A stretch of 64,000 bases of DNA from Malurus cyaneus samueli (Eukaryota; Chordata; Aves; Passeriformes; Maluridae): positions 41,264,872 to 41,328,871 of the forward strand of contig CM019216.1 of assembly GCA_009741485.1 (NCBI GenBank), in the 5' to 3' direction. Positions 26,111-35,900 of the stretch are shown here, one piece after another. Position 1 is the stretch's first letter; every line of letters begins with the position of its first letter. Below the pieces are notes generated by a model that was given only the letters and a program-made list of their open reading frames with translations, was not told where the DNA came from and made no database searches. The position numbers and the translations under genes are program-made.

Positions 26111-27294
26111 CAATGGAGATCTTCATAAACTTGTTTTATTAAAACTTATCAGGCCACTTGGTAGAGGGGTTGTTTCTAACTGCTGTAAAATGAACTGCTC
26201 CACCTGCCTTTGCAATGATCTGCGAGTGATACAAAAACACACAGCTTATTTAACAGCAAATACCAGATGGTCTATGCAAAGTTGAATATGACAGGAAGAC
26301 TTTTGTCCAGATTGGGTGTGGGACTATTGTTTTGTTTTGAAAAAGAGGAAAGAAATATGGACAAACAGGGACTGCATTTCCACTTGCGTTGCTCAAATTG
26401 CACTGGAGACTGCTTTTACAGGTCAGCAACTAGAAGCAGCAAATGTGATCAATGAACACTTGGCAGGCAAAGTGCTTAACACTGTTAACTAATTCTGAAT
26501 GGCATTGAAATATAGGCCTGGTATGTTTGGATATTCAGGAAAGATTCATCTCTAGACAGATTTAAGTTAGTCAGACCAAAAACTGAGGCTGGGGATCAGC
26601 AAAAAATCTCTCTCATGATTTTCAAATAAAACAAAATTTAAAAAGAAAAGTAATTTGAATGATATGACATAATTGAATACTTTGTATTTTTTCATTATTT
26701 AGGTAGGAATGCTCAGAACACATTGCTTTTACTTTAGCAATCACTTCAGCAAACACTAGCTTGCCTAGACCAAGTCAGTTTATAGGTTTTGATAATAGTC
26801 CCATCCTAAAGTACTGTTATTGCAAACAAGATTTAAATATGTACCTGTGTTTAAAATAGGTGCTAAGAGAGTTCTTTCAATAAAAAGCATGTGAAATAAA
26901 GGATTTAAGTTTGAAAGTTGTTACTGCTGAGACATAGCAGAGAGATCACGAAAGAAATATTTGCTATAATTGCCAAAGCTCAGAAAATGAGTAAAGTTTA
27001 ACTCTTCAATTTCATGACCTAGAAAATAGAGAGAAGAAATAATGTGCATATGAAAAGGATTAAAGAAGAAGCCAAGAAAGAAGGCTTAGTGGGTTTAACT
27101 GGATGGATTTTTAAATTGTTTAAAGAATGATGAGATAACAGTAAAAAGAAATTCAAACTGGCTTTACCAGGAAACAGATCTACACATTTTTCTGTGAAAC
27201 TTCCCTTGTATTATTTCAATAAAATAAAGGTTCAGAAGAAAGTAAGATAAAATGAAATACCTGTGAATGATATGAAAATAGCATGTATGCACAT

Positions 27295-27309
27295 GCACAC
27301 ACACACACA
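27295..27309. repeat. Short (CA)n microsatellite
   Basis: About seven CA units, preceded by a looser 'gcatgtatgcacatg' stretch. Confidence 0.75.
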
Positions 27310-27709
27310 TTCTTTTGGCTTTTAAAGAAGAATATACAAAGAAAGAGGGTACAATAATAACAAGGTTTTCATTACTTCTGAGGTATTGAGCTTGGCTGCA
27401 AACGAAAGAGGACTAGATGCCTAATAATTACAGATAAAGGACAAGCTAGCAGAGATAATGGCATGTGTTATGTAAACCAGGTAGCGTTACACACGAAGAT
27501 CTTTTTACTGCTATTATAATGCCTGTCAGAATCAAAAAAGGAACTGGAAGAGGGTATTTTTCTAGAAGAGAGGGGCGTAACAAAGCTTATAATAAAAATC
27601 AGAAAGACAAATTAAATTTAAAATATCCACAGGGTTCTTGTCTTATATGAGAAAGTAAAAAGTTAGCAAGAAATTAGTTAAAGGAACTTTAAGTCAGTAA
27701 GAGAGAGAT

Positions 27710-27736
27710 TTATATTTACATATAAATATATATACA
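27710..27736. repeat. AT-rich simple repeat
   Basis: Alternating TATA-type sequence with few interruptions. There is no sign that it acts as a promoter: no CpG island or exon follows within 1.5 kb. Confidence 0.6.
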
Positions 27737-29084
27737 AGATGAATTTATTTGGAGAGTGCTTTCATAGATTTCTTAAGTATATAATAAAGGAACAAAGGAA
27801 GAAGCTTGGTCAGATGGAGCTGTATTTGTTGTGTTTTTCTATTATTCACAAAGAGGTAATAACTACTCTCCTATGGCAGTTTTTTGATAAATTTCAGAAC
27901 ACACTCAGAGAGAGCGAACGAAGACTATCCTCTTCAGTCACAAACAACCCGCTTGCCACAAAAGGCCTGTCTTTGTTGTTGTTACATGTCTGGAGATTTT
28001 CTGATACGGGCCATGATCACATTACCCATTGCAATAGCAGGAGGCATTGTGAGAAGCTGTGCAGTTCAGCTGAGCATCCGGTGCACCTGGCCAACGGGAT
28101 CCAAAACCTGCAGGTGGATGTATTTTTGGTGGGACCTCACCAGAAGGCAGCCTGGAGAAGTCACTGCAAAGTGACCCCTTTGTGCCACTCTAACAAAGCC
28201 CTCTGGCCTGTGGGACCCATGTGTGTGAAGTTCTGCTACAGCTGATGTGAAAATATTTTAGCCATGTCCATATTTTAGCCTTCCAGAGAACAGGAGGCAA
28301 GCAGGAAATGCGGTAGCACTTCTGTCCTGGCAGGGAACCAAAAAGGTGAGCAATCCAACCTTCACTGCCTGACCAGAGTGACCCAGGGGTGGGACAGGAG
28401 TTTGTGGCTGCTATTACACCCAGGGGTCTGAGACCCCTGATTTTTACTGGAAAACTTTTAACGTCTCCATTTTGAATCCGTAAATCTGAGTTCAGAGAGA
28501 AGGTATCGCAATGATGCTGACATCTCAAGAGTCAGAAATAGTTAACAATTTGCCCAGAGAATTACAGAGAATAAGGGGATTGGGAAACAGGATCTTGCCT
28601 TATCGGTGAAACAGGCATCACAGCTTTAAAGGAGTGACCCTGAACAAAGGATCACCTGGGATTTTATCAAATACTCTGGGGTCTTCCTGTGAGTTGTCAG
28701 CTCCTGCTGTGTCACCTGTCTGTCTACTGTCACTTCCTGTGTCTCCTGTCACCTGTCTGGCCATAGTTTCCCTGCCCTTTCTCATGCAAAGAATCAGTGC
28801 CAGTTCATGGCCTCTTGATTCCAGCAGTGGGAGATTTCAGCCACCAGGGACCACCAACTCAACCCCCCAGTTCAAAAGAAAAAGATTGAGCATGACCACT
28901 AATTAGCATGAGAAGCAAGAGAATCATGAAACCAGTAGAAGTAAAAATACAAATTAATAGAACTTGTCAATGAATTGTGATTTTATTTGATAAAATGTGT
29001 ATATAGTTTAATTGAAATGCACTGACCTATGAAGAAGAATAGATAGAGAGTCACATAGTACACCTTGACAGGTCATTAGGAAGA

Positions 29085-29205
29085 TCTGCAAGGTGTGACA
29101 CTTAATGTCAAACCCTAGCTGACAAGGTGATGCCAAGTCATAGGTTGAACTCCATGATCTCAGAGGTCTTTTCCAACCTTATCAATTCTATGATTCTGCA
29201 AATTT
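29085..29205 (+). repeat. CR1 LINE 3' end, sense, short
   Basis: The last hundred bases of a CR1: 'aggttgaactccatgatctc', 'agaggtcttttccaacctta' and the terminus 'tcaattctatgattctg'. The 5' limit is uncertain because upstream similarity fades. It sits directly left of the CpG island. Confidence 0.8.
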
Positions 29206-29683
29206 CTGAGAATCTGAGTGCTTGATTTATGGAAAACTCCCACCTTGCACCCTGCGCATTATAAACAACGTCTCCTGTTTAAACTGGGCCCCGTATCTGT
29301 GTTCAGCGTTCCTAAATCGGCATCAACAGCAAGTCACACCGAGTAACTTCTGCCACCTGTGCCCTGGGCTTGCGCCAGCCGCCACCACGCCCTCCCCAAA
29401 CGTGGGCCAGGAGTGGCCACGGGGGAGCGCCCTCCAGCAGGAGCCCTCCGTGTGCGGACCTTGCCGCGGCACGATCCCTCACTGGCACTGTCCCCGCCGG
29501 ATTCGGGCCGCCATCCGGGCACGCAGCCGCCCGCGCGCGCCGCGCCGCAGGTGGCGCGCCGTGCGCCTCGGGGTCCCCGTGGCCGCGGGTGAGGGCGGCG
29601 GCGGGGGAGTGGGCGGGTCCGGGACCTCCCTGCCCTGCCGCCGCCCATGCCCGGCCGGACCCGGCCCTGCCCGGCGGGCCGCG

Positions 29684-29692
29684 GGGGCGGGC
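29684..29692 (+). promoter_or_regulatory. GC box (Sp1-type)
   Basis: The string GGGGCGGGC fits the Sp/KLF GC-box consensus and lies two bases before an RFX X-box-like motif. In such a GC-rich island a GC box is not rare by chance, so the call rests on its position. Confidence 0.45.
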
Positions 29693-29693
29693 G

Positions 29694-29708
29694 GTTGATA
29701 TGGGGAAC
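29694..29708 (+). promoter_or_regulatory. Candidate RFX X-box
   Basis: The sequence GTTGAT-ATG-GGGAAC fits the X-box pattern RYYNYY-N(1-3)-RRNRAC with a single mismatch (the A at the fifth position of the left half). RFX factors drive many ciliary genes through such sites, and ARMC2 is a ciliary gene, so a site in its CpG island is plausible. One mismatch in a loose pattern is not strong evidence by itself. Confidence 0.35.
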
Positions 29709-29850
29709 GCGCGGCGGACCGAGCGGCACCGGCGGCCAAGCACCACGGCTGGACGCGTCCTGGCCGAGTCCCCCGGGCAGCGCCCGGTGCTCTCCCGGCC
29801 GTAGTGCTTCTCCCCGGGGGTGCAGCCTGACCGGCTGGGGGCGCAGGGCT

Positions 29851-29862
29851 GTGCGGTGAGTG
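29851..29862 (+). other. Candidate donor of the 5' noncoding exon
   Basis: GTGCG|gtgagtg at 29,855/29,856 is a near-ideal splice donor at the right end of the CpG island. It is the best candidate for the end of the first, noncoding ARMC2 exon, which would be joined to the exon containing the start codon at 32.69 kb. The exon's 5' end (transcription start) is not determined. Confidence 0.45.
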
Positions 29863-30154
29863 GAGCGGAAGGCTTTGCAAAGCGGCCGGAGAGGGAGACC
29901 CTCTTTGCCGCCTCCCGGCAGCTTTCCCGTGCCCGGGAGAGAGATTTGATTGCCGGCTTTGGGTTGGGACGGCGTTTACTCCACAGGTGCTGCTTATTTG
30001 GGGAGTTCATCTGGGCCGTGTTGTCCTACGGCTGCGCTGGAAACCTTACTCTCTTGGGTATTGTGGACTCAGCTCTCGTAACTTTGTACTTAATTCTCTT
30101 TGATAGCGATTTCTCCGCGTCAAAATTTCACCAGGGTGAAAGTGCATCAGCTGT

Positions 30155-30165
30155 GCTTGGTAAGT
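30155..30165 (+). other. Alternative donor of the 5' noncoding exon
   Basis: GCTTG|gtaagttg at 30,159/30,160 is also a strong donor. It could end a longer or alternative first exon. Choosing between this and the site at 29,855 needs transcript data. Confidence 0.35.
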
Positions 30166-30204
30166 TGCTGGTTTTCAGGATTATGTCTAATAGTTGCTAT
30201 TATT

Positions 30205-30512
30205 TGCGTATTCCTGAAAGGAGCTTGTAGTTAGGTAGGGGCCCATCTCTTCTACCGTGCCTGCAGCGAAAGGACAAGAAGAAATGGCCTTAAGCTGAGA
30301 CAGGGGCGATTCAGATTACATACTAGAAAAAAATTCACTGTAAGGATGGCCATACACTGGAATAGGTTGGCCAGGAAGGTGGCGGAGTCACCAGCCTTGG
30401 ACATGTTTAAGAGGTGTGTGGATTTGGCACTGGCTGATGTGGTTTAGGGGTTATGAGGTAGTACAGGGTTGACTTGATTATCTTAAGGGTCTCTTCCAAC
30501 CTCGATGATTCT
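30205..30512 (+). repeat. CR1 LINE 3' end, sense
   Basis: It begins at 'ttcctgaaaggagcttgtag' and runs through 'aaaggacaagaagaaatggc', 'actggaataggttggccagg' and 'cttggacatgtttaagaggt' to 'gtctcttccaacctcgatga'. It shares its subfamily pattern with the copy at the left edge of the window. It lies in the first intron of ARMC2. Confidence 0.9.
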
Positions 30513-32662
30513 GAGCTTCTTACTAAACCTGTACCTGTGTGTTAACTATTCTAGAGATTTGCTAGGGCAGACAGAACATATATTTGACTGTCAGAGACCA
30601 GAATTTTCACAGCTTGAGTACAGGGCCATATATTCAGGTATTGATGATTTTTCATGCAGTGAAAGTACACTGTGCACCTCAGCAATTTAATAACACTGGT
30701 CTTCAGGTGGCAGAGAGGATGGCGGGGCCAGAGTGGTGCCGCATCTGATGTAGTCAGCCATGCTTCTCTCATCTTCGTTGAACTGAGATAAGAGCTGTGA
30801 GGGTACAGCTGTCTTGCTTCTGGACATTGCTGGGACTAATGTGTGGATCCTGTATTGCTATCTACTGCTTTAAATCTTCCTATGCAGCTAATACCAGACT
30901 TTTGGCATAAACAACTGCGAAATAAAGACAAGAGCCCAAGTATGGCTTTTCAGACAGTCTGCAATATTCTTCTACCTTTCAGTGGAGAGTCAGAGAGGAG
31001 CTCTTCACTTGAGCAAGTTAAAGGCTACTTGAGAAATGGTGACAGTAGTGAGAGATAAGATCTGTGTGTATCAGTTATGCTGTCCCCATAGATACTGAGC
31101 ATTCCCTCTGTCTGCCTCCTGCTGGGATCAGGAAGCAAAATGACACAAGTCACAGAATATACTGAATTGGAAGGGACTCACAAAGGTCATGAAGTTCAAC
31201 TCTCAGCACTGCACATGTCCATTCCCAGCTCTATCAGACATAAGGCCTACAGAGAAGACCTTCCGCTTGACATCAAAATTTCAGCTACCAGTAGCTGGGG
31301 GAACACGGAATGATGGTCTGCTTTCCTTTTTTTAGTGAGAAAAGTATGTAATTTCTCCAAACAGACAACTGCAGTGGAACTCCTTACTTTTTTTAAATCA
31401 TGTTGTAATGGAGGGAAGAATAAGGAGCATAGAGGACAGAATTCAGTCACAGTGAAGATCAGTAGCAAGTATGATAGTTGGAAATATTAAAAACATTGAT
31501 TGTCTGAGGCTCCTGATCTGTTCCTGTGTTTTTTTAATTATGCATCCATTAAAATGTATATAATTATTTATTTAATTAATATTTAGTGAAAGAGGCTGGT
31601 GCACTTCTCCTTAGCATCCAGTTTTATATTGGGTAGTTCTGAAGGAGTTGGGTGTGCAACAATGTGCAGGCTCTCAAAGAAGCAGTTGGAAAAGTAAAAC
31701 TGTGGAACAGGAGGAGTTGGTCTAAGAAACGAAAGACAAGAGATTTTTTTACTCCATAGTGTAGAAATAACCAAGATGATGGTGTCTGATCTACTGTCAG
31801 TTCATTGTCATAAACTGTGAGAGAATAGAAGTTACCAGATGGTCTGAATCACAGTGCAGAAACATATTTTTCTTTTTAGGTAAGTTTGAAAAGCAGATGA
31901 GGAATTTTGGACGGTGTAAGACTCATGATGATTTTGCTGTAAAATGACAAGGATGATATCCACAGGGAACTGCACCATGATAGTGATGGGTTGTGCAGGG
32001 CCTGAGGGATGATGGGGCAAGTCTTTCACTGCCCACTGCATTTTCCAGCAGATGCAGCAGGACAGAATACTGATTGGAAGTTTGGGTTGATAGCTTATGT
32101 TAGTGTTATCTTTCTTTGCGTGTGCTTGGGGAGTCATTTCTTTCAGAGGAAAAAAATTGATTGCTTGTTCTTCCTTGTCTCTGCTTATCAATTGCTGATA
32201 ACTGATAATGATGCCTTTTTGACATATTAGGAAGCTGCCCTTGGTAGGGTCGATAATATACATTGGGTTTTTCCTAAGGTGGAAAAAAACTATCTCTTTA
32301 CAGCATATTATTGAATTCCTGTTTTGGCAGTGGTGTTTCCTAAGTAATCAGGTGTCAAGAAAAAGATTTTCTGTGGAATTGTGAAGGACTACATTTAGCC
32401 CATGAAGCACAATGATTTATTTAGGGCCCTGTCGAAAAGGTTCTCCATGTCAGATACTTTTTGTTCTCGAGTATTTTCCTACAGAACTGAGGAAAAGAGA
32501 GGGAAGTGCAATATCAATGTACTTTATTTCCCTCCATTTCACCTCTGTCTAGGATCGAGTTATTCTTCTTAACTGTATTGTGGTAGCATAACCAGTGATG
32601 AGTTAATAGTTTGTAATTTTAAACTAGCATAATACTTTGTGCCTTTCACATATATTTTTCAG
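30513..32662 (+). other. Rest of ARMC2 intron 1
   Basis: AT-rich intron sequence. Apart from an antisense CR1 3'-end fragment at about 31,146-31,230 I recognise nothing in it. It ends in a polypyrimidine tract before the acceptor of the first coding exon. Confidence 0.5.
31146..31230 (-). repeat. CR1 LINE 3' end, antisense, short
   Basis: The string 'cacagaatatactgaattgg' followed by 'aagggactcacaaaggtcat' and 'gaagttcaactc' is the antisense of a CR1 terminus. Only about 85 bases can be matched. Confidence 0.6.
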
Positions 32663-32910
32663 TGTTCTTCCTGTGCAATACTTTGCAGAGGAATGCAAGC
32701 TTCAAAGATTGAAAACAGAAGAAAAGCAGAGCCATTCTACTGGCTGTCAGTGGCAAAGCCTAAGACCAGTGCTGAGATTGTAAACGAAGCCAGAGATGCT
32801 CTACGAACAGTAAGAACTCAAAGACCATTCACACCTACAGATGAACAAAGGAAACTTTTTGGGTCTCGATCCTCACAATGTCCTCAAAGTAGACCTGCTT
32901 CAGTTTTTAG
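32663..32910 (+). CDS. ARMC2: ARMC2 first coding exon, with start codon
   Basis: Coding from ATG 32,693 to 32,910, donor TTTTTAG|gtactg. Two acceptors are possible: tttttcag ending at 32,662, or ctttgcag ending at 32,688, which would leave only four bases before the ATG. The exon encodes residues 1-72 and two bases of codon 73. It holds the most conserved N-terminal block of the family, with [16 protein letters not shown] and [13 protein letters not shown], then the KLFG motif. The reading frame is open upstream of the ATG to the acceptor. The ATG is preferred because it reproduces the human N-terminal length. Confidence 0.93.
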
Positions 32911-35900
32911 GTACTGTGACTTTAAGATTTTTTTTCAAATATCCTTTAGCAGCGAGAGATTTGATTCTGTAATTATGCTTCCGGTGATTATTTTCCCTGT
33001 GTTAATCTGTATTCCTAATCACATCCTTTGCCTTCCTCTAATGATCCTTACTGTTGGTGCTAATCTACATGTCCAGGAAGTTCCCGTGGATTAGAGCTAC
33101 CAGAGGCAGTCATTACACTCATTTTCTATGTGGAGAATAGTATAAGAAAATGGTCTTTTTCTTAAGACAGTTGAATACTTTTAATTGAGATAGTCTTCAG
33201 CTGTTTTTCTAGAACACATGAAAGCTTGCTTGTTTCCATATAACCTGTATGCTAGATCTTTTTTCAGAGATCTTTTAAATCTTACTTCTCAGATCTTTTA
33301 AATGTAAAATTTTAGGTCCTGAAGTTTGAAATGCTCATTTTCAAACAAAACTTACGCTACCTCAATATTATTTCTATGTGGAGTTTTGTTAGTGTGAAGT
33401 GCTTGTCACTTTTTCTTTCTTCCCTCTTCTCATACTCATTGGCAAAGGGAAGAAGCATATGATCAAAAAACCAGCTGATCACAAAAGACTGGGTCTGCTT
33501 TATTCTTACTGTGTTTCATTTCTGTGTTAGTCTTCATGCATCCAGTTTTGATTTGGCTGAATCAAGACCACTTTCTGGTGTTCGTCTAAGCCCACTGGGT
33601 CATGTAAGTACTCTGGAAATAATTCATGCAGTATTAATACAAAAATGTGTGTCTCGGTAGTGTTGTGAAAATAAATGGTTTAAAGACATTGGGGAAAAAT
33701 GGAGACTTGTAACGTTAGTCTGAGACTTAAAAAGTCAGTTTGTCAATTTTCCTCAAAAGAAATCTGAAAATAAGTTAAACTGCTTAAATATTACTGTATT
33801 GTGTTATGATTCTAAGTGACATTGACAAGAACCAGAAGATGGTTACTTGAGTCAGCTTTCTTGTGTAAGTTTACTAAAAGAGATTAAGTTCATGAACATA
33901 AGCCAACAACGTGCTCTTGCTGTTAAGAAGGTGGCTGATGGTATCCAGGGCTGCATTAGGAGGAGTGTTGCCAGCAGGTTGAGGGAAATGATCCTTCCCC
34001 TCTACTCAACACTGGTAAGGCCACACCTGGAGTGCTGTATCCAGTTCTGGGCTCCACAGTATAAGAAAAACATGGAGCTACTGGAGAGAGTCTGATGAAT
34101 GGCCACAAAGGTGATGAAGGGACAGAGAAAAATGTGAGTATTTAGCCTGGAGAACACCAGGGAGGATTTTATCCATGAATGTAAATATCTGAAAGGCAGG
34201 TGCAAAGAGAATGGGGCCAGCATCTTTTCAGGGACTGGAACAGAGGCAGTGGGTACAAACTGAGAGATAGGAGGTTTCCTTGAACTTCAGGAAACATTTT
34301 TCCAGCTGTGAGGTTGATGAAGCCTTGGTACAGGTTGCCCTGAGATCTTCAACAGTTTCTTGGACATGGTCCTAGGCAACTGAGTTTAGGTGGCTGTAGT
34401 TGAACCAGGGGCTTGGACCTCCAGAGGTCCCTTCCAACCTCACCTGTTTTGTGGTTCTGTGATAAGTAACTTGAAAGTAACTAGGTGGTTGCTTTTTATT
34501 TGGCTTACATTTCTGTAAAATATCATGCTTGTAGTTTATTTCAAGAAAAGTAGAGGTCCTTTAAAAACCTCTTTTCTCTGTCTGTGAAAACTGTGAATGT
34601 TTTTCGATTTATGAATGTATCTGCTCTTTCATGTTTTTTTAGTATTTGATCTTTAAATATAGGACTAAGTCACGACCATTTTTTAAATACCCGAGAGAAC
34701 AGAGCATGCTAAAATAGTTAGATGTGCTTGCTGTATGCATTGCTCCTTCCATACAATTACTTTCAGGAAATTCTTTAGGAAAGCATTCTTTAGGAAATTA
34801 GGGGAAAAATCCAAGAAATCTTATACTTCATTAATTTGGATAAGGAAATGTATTTATATGAATCAAGTTTAAAAATTCTGAGCATACTTTTATTTAGATT
34901 AAATATATATACATTTAGATTTAAGTATTGGTGTTAAATTTTCATTTATTTTGTTTGTGAGAGTGTTAGCGATTGAGACACAGATTCTGCTCAGGGTTTT
35001 TTTGTATGCAAAGCCCTTTATCGTAAAGAATGTCATTTCTTCTCTGTCTTTTTTCCAAGGCTTTAATTCTCTGTAAACTAAGCTTCATGTATCTAATTGT
35101 ATCTAAGTACCCAAAGATTTTTTGTTCACCAAAGCAAACAAATCTCCCTATCCAAAGCCTACACCCCCACATGAGAGTGGAAAAAGAATTGGAGAAGACT
35201 AGTGACCAATGCAAAACCGGCCTTTTTGCTTTATCAATGGATATAAGTTAATACACTGTAAATGAAGAGCCTGTATTAATCATGGTGGTTGTGGGGAGTG
35301 GGTCTCTCCTGTTGGCTTCTTCAGCTAATACTGTGGAGAGCTGTGAAGGATCGGCTGGAGACTTTCTAGTGGATTCTTTATTGTAGGGAAATTGGTATTG
35401 ATCTTAGAGATCAGTGCTTTTATGTAGGGCAAAGGCACAACAAGTGTTTGGTACTAGAGGTTCAGGGGCTTGTTCGCATCCTGTAAGATGCAAGATACTG
35501 ACATAAAACTAGGACTTTCATGTTTCTGGATCTGCCTGATTTGTCTCAGTGTGATAGGAAATAGTACATATGATGTGAGCATATTTGAAGTGTTTTGGAA
35601 GTACTATTTTAATGCTCAAAAACAAATCAAAGAATAGATGTATCTCTAGACTTGTTAGCAATAGCCTGGCACAATATTTTCTTTGATAAATAAGCTTGCT
35701 GCAGATGTAGTTAAATGTTTGTTTATGAGGAATAAATAATTCTGGATTGTTCTACTCAAGCTAGTTTTTGTTTTCTGCACCCCTGAATGTTGGCTTTTAA
35801 ATGGCTTTCTATGGTGATGATGGTATGGATGTCTGGTTTCTTTGGTGGAATGATACCATTAGATTCTGGATATGAAAATTTCTTAATGAGCAAGCCAATG

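Larger units (their letters stand above)
26111..29084. other. Intergenic DNA upstream of the ARMC2 promoter
   Basis: AT-rich up to about 27.8 kb, then gradually richer in G and C toward the promoter. It contains a (CA)n microsatellite at 27,295-27,309 and an AT-rich tract at 27,710-27,736. The longest open frame (168 codons, 27,739-28,245) has no recognised domain. No exon could be supported. Confidence 0.5.
29330..29960 (+). promoter_or_regulatory. CpG island, likely ARMC2 promoter
   Basis: About 630 bases that are very rich in G, C and CpG, against an AT-rich background on both sides. This is the usual mark of a vertebrate promoter. It lies 2.7-3.3 kb upstream of the first coding exon of ARMC2 on the same strand, and no other gene start was recognised nearby. 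GC boxes (Sp1-type GGGCGG) are visible at about 29,609-29,617 and 29,684-29,692. No TATA box stands at a convincing position. A strong splice donor follows at 29,856. The transcription start itself cannot be placed from sequence alone. Large open frames here on both strands (up to 232 codons, minus) are a by-product of low stop-codon density in GC-rich DNA. Confidence 0.85.

Noticed and set aside
1..29300. Exons of FOXO3, the upstream neighbour of ARMC2 in mammals
   Set aside because: No forkhead or other conserved FOXO3 coding sequence was recognised in any frame.
29312..30010. 232-codon minus-strand open frame in the CpG island, and others on both strands
   Set aside because: Proline-, arginine- and alanine-rich chance frames caused by few stop codons in GC-rich DNA. 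Several overlap in different frames and none has a recognisable family.
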